Below are positions 25,801 to 34,599 of a stretch of DNA of 64,000 bases, piece by piece. Source of the DNA: Euonymus europaeus (Eukaryota; Streptophyta; Magnoliopsida; Celastrales; Celastraceae); assembly GCA_963580455.1 (NCBI GenBank), contig OY756958.1, forward strand, positions 22,146,501-22,210,500. Reading direction: 5' to 3'. Numbering within the stretch: the first letter of the stretch is position 1; each line of letters opens with the position of its first letter. The notes under the pieces were generated by a model that was not told the DNA's origin, searched no databases, and saw nothing but the letters and a program-made list of their open reading frames with translations. The translations under genes were made by a program, and so were the position numbers.

Positions 25801-27235
25801 CCCAACCATCTCCCCATGCAAATTCCATAGTCCTCTTTTGGTAATCAGAGACTATACGCCCCAGTCCTTCCAACCACTGAACCCCTAACACCACATCAAT
25901 CCCAACCAAGGGTAAACCATAGAGATCAGCAGATATTTGGATGCCCTGAATTCGAAGTGGTACATTCCTGTAAAGTTCTTTGCAACTCAATTTATCTCCA
26001 TTCGCCACACGCACTTCAAAAGCTTCAATGGAACTAATTGGTAACTGAAGTTTCTCTGCAACATTGCACCCAATAAAATTGAGCGACGACCCATTATCGA
26101 TCAACACTGTCAAGGACCGATTGCCAACCCAAGCTTGAACTCTCATAGTCCGTGGCCCTTTTATTCCCGCAATTGCATTTATTGAAATTTGTGGCTCAGC
26201 AACAGCCGAAGAAACCCCGACTTCTTCCAACTTTCTTTCACAGTTCTCATCCTCCCCCTCGCTAGTGGGTTCAATCATGAACACCTGTGATACTTTGCAA
26301 CGATGGCCCGGAGTAAATTTCTCTTCACAATTAAAACACAACCCTTTTTCACGCTTTTTCTGGATCTCATCCCAAGATAACTTCTTCACCCCATTCGGTA
26401 ATGGCTTCGAAACCGTAGGAGTAGTACTGACCATTGAGGAACTAGGCCCAGATCGAACTGTATCGCCCCGCCACCCTCGTCGTGCGTCTGAAAGATGTTC
26501 ATCCTCCATTCGCGCCGCTTCCATTGCCCCTCGTACCGTCCGAGGCTTCGCAACCCGCACTGCTCTAGCCAACTCTGGTTTGAGCCCACCAATATAAGCC
26601 CCAAGCTGAGCTTTCTCTGACCAGTCATGGACTCTTGTAGCCAACTTTTCATACTCCTTATGATAATCCCGTAGGCCTCCAGTCTGCCTCACCTTTGACA
26701 AAGCTGCATCGTAGTTGGTATACTCAGTTGGACCGAAACGAATAAGTATCTCCTTTTCAAAATGCCTCCATTTGATCTGCTTTCTGTTTTTCTTATAGAC
26801 CTTCGTGACCCATTGCCACCATAGATTTGCTTCTCCTTCTAAAAAAAAAGCGGCATAGCGGACCTTATCAGCCCGATCTACTCCCTGGAAGACAAAATAC
26901 TGGTTTGCACGGCTTAACCATGAAATGGGATCTTCACCCTTAAAAACTGGGAATGTCATTTTCAACTTAGGGTCATTGTTTTTTTTTGCTAAACTCTTCT
27001 TTGACTGCACTTCTTCCTCTGATGACTCTGTCCCTGAACCAGATTCACTAACAGTTGTGTCCCCTTCGGTCGAAGACAAAACGCGCTCGTTGCCCTTCTT
27101 TTCCTTCCTTGATTTCTTAATTGCTAACTTCTGTAACAAGACTTGCTCAAGCCTCGCCATACCCGACTGCATCTCTGAACTCATTGCTTGCATACTAGCC
27201 TCCAAATTCTCTATTCTTTCTTTGTGTGTTGCCAT
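22682..27235 (-). CDS. Ty3/gypsy Gag-Pol polyprotein with chromodomain
   Basis: 1,517 residues, intact, starting at ATG 27235. Domain order: coiled-coil-like N-terminus (about 1-45), Gag with SWLSRANQYFVFQG and ALSKVRQTG blocks, a modified zinc knuckle CFNCEEKFTPGHRC near 310, retropepsin-like protease with VLIDNGSSLNFIG, reverse transcriptase with the active site FFDDILIYS, RNase H with FEVHTDASD, and integrase. The integrase has an HHCC finger (HHFHDSVVGGH, CDTCQR) and a DDE core (LDFIEGLP, VSDRDRIF, QTDGQSEVTNR). Near the C-terminus a chromodomain (VLEYRRIERGNRYRWEVLLQW, shortened to its first part here: VLEYRRIERGNRY, then TWEDMN and FPDFILEDKD) marks it as a chromovirus. An Arg/Lys-rich tail follows. 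Reina-like affinity is possible but was not tested. Confidence 0.96.
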   Translation of the reverse strand: MATHKERIENLEASMQAMSSEMQSGMARLEQVLLQKLAIKKSRKEKKGNERVLSSTEGDTTVSESGSGTESSEEEVQSKKSLAKKNNDPKLKMTFPVFKGEDPISWLSRANQYFVFQGVDRADKVRYAAFFLEGEANLWWQWVTKVYKKNRKQIKWRHFEKEILIRFGPTEYTNYDAALSKVRQTGGLRDYHKEYEKLATRVHDWSEKAQLGAYIGGLKPELARAVRVAKPRTVRGAMEAARMEDEHLSDARRGWRGDTVRSGPSSSMVSTTPTVSKPLPNGVKKLSWDEIQKKREKGLCFNCEEKFTPGHRCKVSQVFMIEPTSEGEDENCERKLEEVGVSSAVAEPQISINAIAGIKGPRTMRVQAWVGNRSLTVLIDNGSSLNFIGCNVAEKLQLPISSIEAFEVRVANGDKLSCKELYRNVPLRIQGIQISADLYGLPLVGIDVVLGVQWLEGLGRIVSDYQKRTMEFAWGDGWVQLQMASEWEEPAEVMEVKSLERIVRGGAQCFALYIDSIAATAEAPLPQPLHNEVQNLLTEFAQVLEEPLGIPPKREFDHRIPLQSGSQPVNVGPYRYAHFQKSEIERQVNDMLQRGLIRASSSPFSSPVLLVKKKDGTWRFCTDYRALNGVTVKDRFPIPTVDDMLDELGGAKFFSKLDLRAGYHQIRVNKEDIYKTAFRTHNGHYEYVVMPFGLCNAPSTFQAAMNTIFKEYLRRWVLVFFDDILIYSYTWAAHMQHLRQVFQLLVDHKFFIKPSKCAFGQSEVDYLGHIISRQGIRVDNSKIATMQSWPLPKSVTALRGFLGLTGYYRKFVQNYGTIARPLTDMLHKGGFNWTDQSIAAFHTLKAAMTNTPVLAMPNFQEIFEVHTDASDIGIGAVLIQQGKPLAYLSKALGPAKRGWSVYAKEMLAVIEAVRVWRPYLLGAKFVIVTDQQPLRHLLEQRIITPEQQRFVAKLLGFEFEIRYRPGRENLVADALSRREGAEELQALTGPHWLIWNKIRMAVHVCTYCQGIITQLQNQDPIATDFKFADGLLRYKGRIVVPLDDQIRKELLHHFHDSVVGGHSGVYRTTSRISNLFFWPGMRKDIRTYVAACDTCQRVKSDSRKPSGLMQPLPIPDQVWEDVTLDFIEGLPLSNGYNGVLVVVDRLTKYAHFIAMVHPYTAKSVARLFMTNIVRLHGIPRSMVSDRDRIFLSNFWSELFKMMGTRLSMSSPYHPQTDGQSEVTNRCLEQYLRCYVHQTPKKWEDFLAWAEYWFNTTYHASTKKTPFECLYGRCPPVLVSYIEGASVNDEVDRELKDRDLILHDLKINLEKSINRMKAYHDSGHREEEFMEGDWVYLKIRPHRQTTITQMALHKLGTRYYGPYRVLKKIGTVAYKLELPATAQIHPVIHVSQLKRRIGDPSQVTAQLPVMNIHGDIVLQPLQVLEYRRIERGNRYRWEVLLQWEGLPIEEATWEDMNMMRHQFPDFILEDKDVSHGEGNDEDQGRQLKNAYNRARRMKMKTARQADSAIVGSASAVAI
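22803..22813 (-). promoter_or_regulatory. Polypurine tract of the chromovirus
   Basis: On the minus strand GGAGAGGGGAA directly precedes the 3' LTR and would prime plus-strand DNA synthesis. It is also translated as part of the polyprotein (HGEGN). Confidence 0.8.
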
Positions 27236-27305
27236 TATTCTAAGAACCAGGTTAAATCACGGCTTCTCCAAGAAGGCTGAGTGGACCTCTCAATGAAAGC
27301 ACCAA

Positions 27306-27663
27306 TGATAGAAACCGTGAAGCTTAGATTTGAATCTTCGATTGAAACACAGGTCACAACCGGCAATTCAGGATTTTGAGAGCAATTCTCGATAGTTCAT
27401 TTTTTTTTCCCCTTCCACAAAATACAACCAAACTCTTTAAAGGAAACAAAAAGAGCCCTAGGCTCCAAACCCAACACAAAAAGCCCACAAACATAACCCC
27501 ATAAGACAGCCCAACATAAGATCCCTAAACAACACAAGAAAACTAAATTGCAACTGCAGATGCAGAACCAACAATAGCAGAATCAGCTTGTCGTGCTGTC
27601 TTCATCTTCATCCTTCTTGCCCTGTTGTAAGCATTTTTTAACTGACGGCCCTGGTCTTCATCA
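27306..27663 (-). repeat. 5' LTR of the chromovirus
   Basis: 358 bases, the promoter-bearing copy for minus-strand transcription. The adjoining internal sequence, TTGGTGCTTTCATTGAGAGG on the minus strand, sits where the primer-binding site should be. The complementary tRNA was not identified by eye. Confidence 0.95.
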
Positions 27664-27668
27664 CTCAA

Positions 27669-28364
27669 CTTCGACATGATCAGAGACATCGTTCATTCAC
27701 AAAGGGCTGGACTCAAGACAACGACCATTCTCAATGAATTCAGTTCGACATCAACAATTGTCCTCGACCAGGTTTTCCCTTATCATTTAAATTATGGTCT
27801 ATCATGTCATGTTGTTTATGTTCATTGTTGCATCACAACACATTTATTTCTTTGTCTTCTTCTTGTCCTCAAACAATGAGCATATCTCAATAAATCTCAT
27901 CGGTCAACTCTCCACTCTCTGACACGCGTAGCCATAAGCAACCCTATATCCATACATTTTTGGTAGCCTTTCTATGATGTTCGCCCTGAATTGCACTATT
28001 TATATCGGATACATCCCTCTTATTGCCTAATGGCTTGTTTGGCCATAGGACATATAAATACAGGGCTAGGCACCTAGAAAATGATCTTTTTCTCTTTTAT
28101 CCATCTCGATTCTTAGGAAAAAAGCCTAAGAACGAAGTTCCTATTATAAAAAAAATATCGTTGATTCCTTATTGAATGTTGTTCGACACACTAAATATAA
28201 CATCGTTTATTATATATTTTGTTTTGATTGATCTATTGACTTGATCGTTAGAGCGTCATTATAGGACACCACAAAAGTGTCAAGATTTTCAAGCACATAT
28301 GACTAATGATCACAGGTTGCAAGTGACTCCATTTGTATAAATCTTTGATTGTAGATTTTACCCT
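27669..28364. other. Spacer right of the retrotransposon, no gene recognised
   Basis: Continuation of the host sequence interrupted at 22443. No domain or transposon family recognised. It merges into the UGT-like pseudogene. Confidence 0.5.
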
Positions 28365-28945
28365 CCACAGTCCCAAAAGCACAATATCTTCTACTCAATT
28401 GCTTCCATGAGCTTGAATTCCCAATAATCAACTCCCTAAAATGGCCTTCTCATTTCTTGTCTATCATATTGGCCAGTCACACCTTACTTAAACCTTACCT
28501 ATAGGTGGTTCATTTTGAGGCAAATCGGTTAAAAGAGAGTTGTGGTGATTCAAGGTTAGTATTGTCCTGGTGTGACCAATTGAAAGTTCTGTGTCATTCT
28601 TCCGTTGATAGATTCTGGACACATTGTGGATGGTATTCAACTCTGGAAGTTGCTTTTGTTGGCCAATGCTTACTTTCCCCTTATTTCTTGACCATGATTG
28701 AAATAGTTACCTAATTGTCCAGGAATGGAAAGTTGGTAAGCGGTTCAAGAGAGAGGAAGGAGAAGAAAATTTGGTGAACAAGGAGTATATGACAGAGCTT
28801 GTGGATTTGGAAAGTGACATAGGAAAAGGAAAAGAGATGAGAACACAAGCAGGAAAGCTTCAGGAGACTTGTTTAGGAGCAGTTGTTTAAGGTGGATAAT
28901 CTTTTGAGAACCTCGATAGGATCAAGGTTTACCATCAACTTTGCA
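28365..28945 (+). pseudogene. UDP-glycosyltransferase relic, UGT87-like
   Basis: Fragments of a family 1 glycosyltransferase read in shifting frames on the plus strand: VPKAQYLLLNCFHELEFPII, then FSFLVYHIG, then ANRLKESCGDSRLVLSWCDQ and VLCHSSVDRFWTHCGWYSTLE, the latter being most of the PSPG sugar-nucleotide box. After it come EWKVGKRFK and LDLESDIGKGKEMRTQAGKL, then a tail with GG, stop, SFENLDR. The order matches the C-terminal half of UGT87-type enzymes. Defects: TAG at 28502-28504 replacing the Trp of the usual FLWV block, a loss of the DQ region after STLE, frameshifts, and two stops near the end (about 28889 and 28895). Genomic fragment, not functional. Confidence 0.85.
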
Positions 28946-29029
28946 ATAATCCCAAAAGATTCAACTAATCCGAAAGTAAACTTAAATCTTGATGAAAATA
29001 AGTAGAAAAAGTCGAATGAGGAAACTCAC

Positions 29030-29160
29030 CAGCAAAAGAAATGGAACGATTGACGAATAAAATTCTACTGAGTCCATAGACGTAACACAGCTTCCCGTCC
29101 GTCGAACGAGGAATGATCTTGCCACCATAACTACACAAGAATGACTGACATTGAAGATCG
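29030..29160 (-). pseudogene. PB1-domain exon fragment
   Basis: Minus strand reads FLCSYGGKIIPRSTDGKLCY, then GLSRILFVNRSISFAG and a consensus donor GTGAG at 29029. This is the first half of a plant PB1 domain (usual pattern FLCSYGGKILPRPSDGKLRY...RDISFAEL), an interaction module of signalling proteins. There is no start codon in frame, the preceding bases diverge from the family, and no following exon was found before the UGT relic. It is a captured or stranded exon piece with its splice donor retained. Confidence 0.7.
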
Positions 29161-29440
29161 ATTGTAACCAAGAGAGATGAAACAGAGAGGAAGAGAGAAG
29201 AAAATGTGGTAAGAAAAGGAATGAGAAATTATTGGTGGATGAGATGTTTTGCAGATTAGAATTTCTTAAGCTTTTTGAGGTATCGAAAGAAAAATGAGGA
29301 GTGCATTTAGCCCTCACTTATATGGAAACCTCGTTGGTTCGCCGATCCAATTATTATATATTGTATATAATGAACTTTTTGTTTTTCAATATAATATTCT
29401 AATGTGTCAACAACTCATATAAATAATTAAAAATATATAC
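29161..29440. other. Spacer, no gene recognised
   Basis: Short AT-rich stretch between the PB1 fragment and the LINE insertion. It may hold leader sequence of the gene from which the PB1 exon came. Confidence 0.4.
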
Positions 29441-29453
29441 TTTCACTTAATTT

Positions 29454-30065
29454 TTTTTGCAACAAAGGAGTGGGAACACCACAAAACAACTAATCACTAA
29501 CTCCTGATACAAGCCTAGGCCAAGCTGCCCCTATCAAATCTTCAAACATCATCTCATTCACCCTTCTGTCTGGCGTATCTAATACATGCATCCCCCTTTC
29601 ATACTTGAGAGCCTCATTAGCTAAATAATCAGCCACCCTGTTCCGCTCTCTATACACATGGACCACACGAACAACCCAATCATGCTTTAATAAATCTCGG
29701 CATATTGCAATAAGATTAGACAAAGGGAGAGCAGGACTATCATTATGCGATAGCCAATTAACCACAAGAAGCGAATCTGACTCGAGAACCAGCTGTCGCA
29801 CACCTTCATGCCAAGCCAGCATAAGCCCTTTCATAACAGCCCACAGCTCTGCTTCCACTGCACTACACAGTCTAATGTTCACCATAAAACCTTTAATCCA
29901 CCTCCCAGAGAAGTCTCTCATAATCCCTCCACCCCCAACTGCACCACTAGTCCCAACACCCTTAGAACAACCATCAACATTAAGAGTAATCCAGCCAGGA
30001 GATGGAGGATGCCACCCAATCAAAACAATTTTTTCCCCCAAAATCCTGTCCAAGCTCAATTTGCT
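29454..30065 (-). mobile_element. 5'-truncated LINE insertion with intact RNase H domain
   Basis: The 612-base insert is flanked by a 13-bp direct repeat TTTCACTTAATTT (29441-29453 and 30066-30078). Its 3' end on the minus strand is a run of A overlapping the left repeat (T run 29451-29458 on plus). The frame from 30065 to 29490 is open and encodes a complete-looking plant RNase H (RVT_3) domain: GWITLNVDGCSKG, GGGIMRDFSGRW, AVEAELWAVMKGL, LVLESDSLLVVNWL, RERNRVADYLANEAL. Acidic residues in DG, E of AEL, D of ESD and D of VADYLA are present. No ATG opens the frame; it is the tail of an ORF2 cut by incomplete reverse transcription. Confidence 0.9.
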
Positions 30066-30078
30066 TTTCACTTAATTT

Positions 30079-30935
30079 ATTGTTGGTTTATGTGAAATCG
30101 TAGCCAGTACCTTCTAGTCACACCAACAATGATTCTAATTCCAATCCAATACTCACCACACAACAAACAAATCTTTGACACACTAGTCAATCCAAACTTG
30201 AAATACATTCCACCCAAATTTTCAAAAGAGACTATTGAATCTTTCTATAAAAGGCAGAGACGCAGAATAAAGCCTCTTTAACCCCCGCTCCATTATTTCT
30301 TTTCGAAATTAGAACATCGTCGGATGGTACATATCACTAGTGTTTGCGTGAATCAAACCCCATCACGACTATCCATTTTTTGACAATCTTACAATGTTAC
30401 ATTCACGCACAAGCTCTTGATCTGTCTCATCTCATATCTGTTGTTCAGTTTGCGCCAATTATGAGTTTACTTTTGCTTCTTTTTCCCATTTTGTTCTCCC
30501 TCGTTGGTTGTTTTGTTGTTCTATGAACTTCATAAATGATAGAGACAAGGTTAGGTTGGTATTGTTAATCAGATCGGATGGCTATGAATGCGCTAGGTGG
30601 GATAGTGAGCAATATATCAGATCTAAAGGTTTTTAAGGCCGCATACACAACGAGAAGGCCGCGCCAGAGATTCTTTCCATCCAAACCAGATTGATTAGTG
30701 ACATTAAAGAGGATTTCCAATGGAGGCTATCTCGTAAACTTTCTCGCGATTTTGTTTCCGGAGAAAATTTATAAGCATAAATTATTTTACAGATTGCAAG
30801 TCATGGGATGACATGATAAAAATAGATAAATTGTACTAGAATATAACAAGAAATACTCAATCTCTTAAGAGGAACAAAATATTTTTTATAACAATGAACA
30901 TTCCACAAATTTCAAACATTAACAAACAATAAATG
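30079..30935. other. Spacer, no gene recognised
   Basis: AT-rich. A plus-strand stretch at about 30541-30770 has few stops and a protein-like composition but matches no family I know. The rest shows nothing. Confidence 0.45.
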
Positions 30936-31165
30936 TTAGGCCCTGCTTGGGAGAGATGTTGGGAGGGGTTCGCGAATAAGTGAACCCCTCAGAACCCTTC
31001 CTTAGCGCGAACGAACACCTCAAGGTGTTCACAAACCTTTCCCAACCTCTTATTTTGAGAGATTGAAAGGTTTTGACTCACATAAACCCTCTCAACATCT
31101 CCCAATACTTAAAATACCAAGCAAAACCTCTCCCAACCCAACACTCCCTCAAGCATAGACTTTGT
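30936..31165. mobile_element. Fold-back MITE
   Basis: About 230 bases beginning CTGCTTGGGAGAGATGTTGG and ending in CTCCCTCAAGCAT. The ends pair imperfectly as inverted repeats (TGCTTGGGAGAG against TGCTTGAGGGAG), with a second pairing of GAGATGTTGGGAGGGGTT against the reverse of AACCCTCTCAACATCTC. Internal hairpins include GAACACCTCAAGGTGTTC near 31014-31031. No coding capacity. Boundaries approximate. Confidence 0.6.
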
Positions 31166-31193
31166 ATCAATAATCAATCAGGGCACCCACTTT

Positions 31194-31578
31194 TTTTTTT
31201 TTTTGGAAAGACTGCTTTCAATAAACAAAAAATTCAGAATCAACAATTGGGGCACAAATACTAGGGACATAACCAGTCAGCATAACCGGCACACTGGAAT
31301 TCAATTCCAAATGAGCAAGAGAATGAGCAAAGAATAATGGCAAATTTCATGCAAAGACCATAAGACGCCAAGGCCATCCGCTGCATATCAGAAACAATGG
31401 AGAGGGCATCCCCTTCTAGAATGAAGTTGGAAAGATGAAAAAATCGAGCAAACTCAATACCGAATAGAAAGGCCTCCGTTTTAGCATAAATGTGCCTGTC
31501 TGCAGAAGGATGCTCTTTATAACTGGAGGCAACAACTTCACCTAGAGAATCCCTAATCATAGCCCCTACTCCAGCTTT
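31194..31578 (-). mobile_element. 5'-truncated LINE insertion, decayed RNase H domain
   Basis: Flanked by a 14-bp direct repeat with one mismatch, AGGGCACCCACTTT (31180-31193) and AGGGCAACCACTTT (31579-31592). On the minus strand it ends in a run of A (T run 31191-31204 on plus). It encodes the start of an RNase H domain, GVGAMIRDSLGEVVAS, with EAFLFGIEFARFF and LEGDALSIVSDMQ, then shifts frame into FAHSLAHLELNSSVPVMLTG. About 40 residues between these blocks are missing. The insertion sits immediately beyond the end of the PP2C fragment. Confidence 0.85.
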
Positions 31579-31611
31579 AGGGCAACCACTTTATCAGCTC
31601 TGCTTTTTTAT

Positions 31612-32341
31612 GGTTATGTCATTGTGGAAATGACACCAGATTTTCTTGTCAATCCTTCGTATATCTGAATACTGCATCTCTCTCTTGCTAGCTGCTTCTT
31701 GAAGGGTAGCCTTGACAAGCCTTTTGGCACTTCCCTATGTGGATGTAAAGATCATGAGCAAAAGAAATGAACAACATTGCCAGTATAACAACATTGATAA
31801 CGTAAGAGTTAAGCAGATTTCTGGAATATTGTGACCATTGATGAAATCTTAGTACTAGTCATGCAGTGTACTTCTCAAAAGTTAGAGCTCTTAAACAATA
31901 AAGGAAAAGGAAAGAAAATGTAAATTAAAAAGACATTGCAAAGGTATTCTGAAATGTTTAGGAAAAGAAATTCAAATGACCAGGTCTCTAGAGAAAGTCC
32001 TCAAAAAACATGAAATTGAACGTTATGGTCATCTGTCACTTAAAATAGAGTATGAAAACTTGAAAGAAGAATTATTGCAAGAAGACTGACAACCATTGCA
32101 AAAGTAGAAATAGGGACAAAATTTTACCACAGCTTTTTCATTGCTCAAGTGTTCCAATAGACCATCAGATGTAAATATGAGGAAATAATCATTTGCATGG
32201 AGATGGAGTCGATGAAAAATGATAGTTGGATTGGCGGTCAAAATAGGCATGTTCATTGGTTAAGGGAGTCTGAATTTTGCATTAGTTGGTTCCCGGTTAT
32301 ATTGCACATTTTTCATACAGATGTCCCCTATGGACCTGAAG
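31612..32341 (-). pseudogene. Clade D-like protein phosphatase 2C fragment
   Basis: Two exons on the minus strand, 32341-32128 and 31734-31612, separated by an intron with GT (32127) and AG (31735). Exon one reads RSIGDICMKNVQYNREPTNA, then KFRLP, stop, [13 protein letters not shown], then [20 protein letters not shown]. Exon two reads [20 protein letters not shown], then [11 protein letters not shown] and HFHNDIT. These are the C-terminal blocks of membrane-associated clade D PP2Cs (usual SRSIGDVYMK, FLIFASDGLWEHLSN, RHFHDDITV). The stop at LP*P replaces Glu, and the N-terminal two thirds is absent. The fragment begins abruptly at the end of the E2 fragment, so the two are fused. Confidence 0.88.
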
Positions 32342-32812
32342 AACCGTCGACTCATTTGAGCTCCACTTCTCGCACTTCTTTTCGCACCAAGTGTTCAGCA
32401 GGCTCAGGCAGACCCGCCCATTCGCATACAGGTTCGGGTTGATTCTCATACCGAATGAATGGTAGTACACCAGAGGCAGACGGTGCGGGTAATCGATCGG
32501 GAAGGCGATGTCAAAGAAGTAGAGTCCATGGTGGTATGCTGTACCGTCGGCTCCGATAATCACCGCTCGGAGAAGATCGATTAGGTTTTTGTAGACCCGA
32601 ACAAAGATCGAATCCGGGAGGTGTTTCTCGAGGACCTGTCACTCTTGCATGACCTTGTAGACGCTACCACCAACATTGGTGAAGAAATCGTGAGCAATTG
32701 ATTTCTTGGTGCTGTGTTTGTTGAGGAAGAAATAGTGGTCCAATGCATCTGATACGACGTTGAATTTGTCGAAGACATTTACTTCTTCAATCTCGAAATC
32801 ATTGCTAGGCTA
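32336..32812 (-). pseudogene. E2 ubiquitin-conjugating enzyme fragment (UBC23/24/25-like)
   Basis: On the minus strand: NDFEIEEVNVFDKFNVVSDA, then GGSVYKVMQE, stop, QVLEKHLPDSIFVRVYKNLI, then LLRAVIIGADGTAYHHGLYF, FPIDYPHRLPLVYYHSFG and INPNLYANGRVCLSLLNTW, ending STVLQ. This is the UBC core of the large plant E2s related to PHO2/UBC24 and UBC23/25. The active-site Cys in GRVCLSLLNTW is retained. The TGA at 32639-32641 replaces the Trp usual in QEWxxLEK. The fragment stops exactly where an exon ends in relatives (TVLQ followed by GT), and PP2C sequence follows immediately. The N-terminal part and downstream exons are missing. Confidence 0.88.
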
Positions 32813-33633
32813 GGGTGTTGGGGTTTCGGAGTGACAACGAGCAACATTTGTTTGGAGAACGAATGAGAAGTGACATAAATGCTTTTGTCTTTACTAGTAA
32901 TTTTTTGACTCCTTTACTGGTTATCAGATGGTGGGTCCTAGCTGGATAGCAGCGATCAATGGTGATGGTGGGTCCTAGTTGTGGCAGATTTAAGTACTAC
33001 GAGTAATTAAAGCACTTGATTCATTCAATTACGTAAAGATTAACCCATGCCAACATTTATCCGGCGTTATTTTTGGGTCACAAAGAAATTATTTTTGGGT
33101 TTAGCTCGCCAGTTGGACAAAGTAGTGAAAAACAAATCAATTGCTAGTATTTTGATTATATTTTTCTCGTGTGGGAGACTATAATTCAGATATGTATGTC
33201 TTAATCACTCTGGCAGAGAGATTGTTGGCTAGTAATTTGAAACTAAGTGAGGATTAGTCATTCAAATTGAAGTTAGTATTTTTATACAGTTCAACTAAGA
33301 TTATTGTGAACTAATTAGGACCCTTTTTGCTATTATGCATCAAAACATTTTTTTGGCAAGTATTATAAATCTTGATTAATATAATTAAGTGAAAAGATAC
33401 ATCATGTACGTGTATAAATTCAATACTTTAGCTAACCTTTCCCCGCAAGAAAGATGAAGTCCAAAAACTGAACCACGAGATGATGGTACATAAGAGAAAA
33501 CACTTTAGGGGATGCAAAGGTATGGTGGAGGAGGAGGGTTGATTCGGTATAGAGAGAAAGTGAGAGAGCCGGGGGGTTGTTCGGCTGCATGTTTGAACCA
33601 AATGTTGGAAAAAGCTGTAGATATTTGTGATTA
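32813..33633. other. Spacer, no gene recognised
   Basis: AT-rich sequence upstream of the E2 fragment, with short internal repeats such as GATGGTGGGTCCTAG near 32928 and 32966. No coding sequence recognised. Confidence 0.45.
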
Positions 33634-33650
33634 GCTAATTGATATCAGTT

Positions 33651-34509
33651 TTTTTTTGATAAGCCGCACAATATATTGAAAGAGAAACATAGTATTACAA
33701 AAGGGCATCATAGGGATGGCCTTGAATCAGTACTCAAGGGACATGCCCCTAGAGCAGCAAAATTCACAGAAGAAAGTGTTCTTTTGAAAGGAAAACAACC
33801 CCAAAAAAATCAGATTTAATTGATGTAATGGGGATTGAAAAGACAAAGAAAATAACTCTTGTAAAAACATATGGTAATTAAGCAGCAGGATTCTTATGTT
33901 GCTGCAGTAGTAATATCCCAGTTGAATCCCAATTGCTGCACCAGGATTCTCCGAAAAAACCTTTGAGTTGTGACATATGATAAAGCATTGCTAGAGAGCA
34001 GAACTGTCTTCTAATGCATTCGACAGTGTTGTAGATAACCAAGGAAACAGCCCAAGAAAGATGCTTAGATTAGTTTGCACTGCTGTCCACTTGATCAAAA
34101 TAAGACAATCATCCTAGCTAGTCAGATCAAAACCACATGATAAGGTCTTCGGACCTTGTAACACCCTCCTTTGCCAGCTGATCTGCAATATCATTTCTCT
34201 GCCTTGATATGTGCTTTGTTTCCCATGTTGGAATTTTGGACTTGGCCTCCTCCAGTGCATTGCTTATTTGATTTAGTCTCCAAGGTACTGTCTTAGTATT
34301 CATTGCCCATGTGTGTGCATTCCTTGAGTCAGTTTCAACTATGATATGCTTTTCAAGGGAGGATTGTGAGACTGAGGTTAGCTCCAATGCCTTCTTCAAA
34401 GCATAGAACTCGGCTTCATTTGATTCAGCAACTCCAATACTACATGAGAATATGCATATGAAAGCACCGTTTTCATCCCGTAAAGCACCTCCATTGCCCA
34501 TATGAATAT
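33651..34509 (-). mobile_element. 5'-truncated LINE insertion with RNase H domain
   Basis: Flanked by a perfect 17-bp direct repeat GCTAATTGATATCAGTT (33634-33650 and 34510-34526), with an A run at the minus-strand 3' end (T run to 33658 on plus). The open frame 34501-34127 encodes an RNase H (RVT_3) domain: GNGGALRDENGAFICIF, EAEFYALKKALELT, IIVETDSRNAHTWAM, RQRNDIADQLAKEG. About 470 bases of 3' untranslated sequence follow. The frame is open but truncated at its N-terminus. Clean example of target-primed reverse transcription; an old copy of ORF2 tail, no host function implied. Confidence 0.92.
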
Positions 34510-34599
34510 GCTAATTGATATCAGTTAGCTATGAATTGTGTAACTAATTGATATGATTTGCAGTATGTATGGGATATTACTTTAGATAGAAGTAGTTTC

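Larger units (their letters stand above)
22444..27663 (-). mobile_element. Full-length Ty3/gypsy chromovirus LTR retrotransposon
   Basis: A 5,220-base element with direct terminal repeats at 22444-22802 and 27306-27663, each starting TGATAGAAACC and ending GTCTTCATCA (TG...CA). It is flanked by a perfect 5-bp target duplication CTCAA (22439-22443 and 27664-27668). It is oriented on the minus strand: the 5' LTR is the right-hand copy. The LTRs appear identical except for one C in a T/C homopolymer (9T5C versus 9T4C), so the insertion is very recent. One uninterrupted polyprotein frame of 1,517 codons is present, so the copy may be autonomous. The untranslated leader is only 70 bases. Insertion split an otherwise continuous host sequence. 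Confidence 0.97.

Noticed and set aside
30541..30770. Protein-like plus-strand stretch among the gene fragments
   Set aside because: No recognisable domain and it contains a stop; not annotated without a database search.
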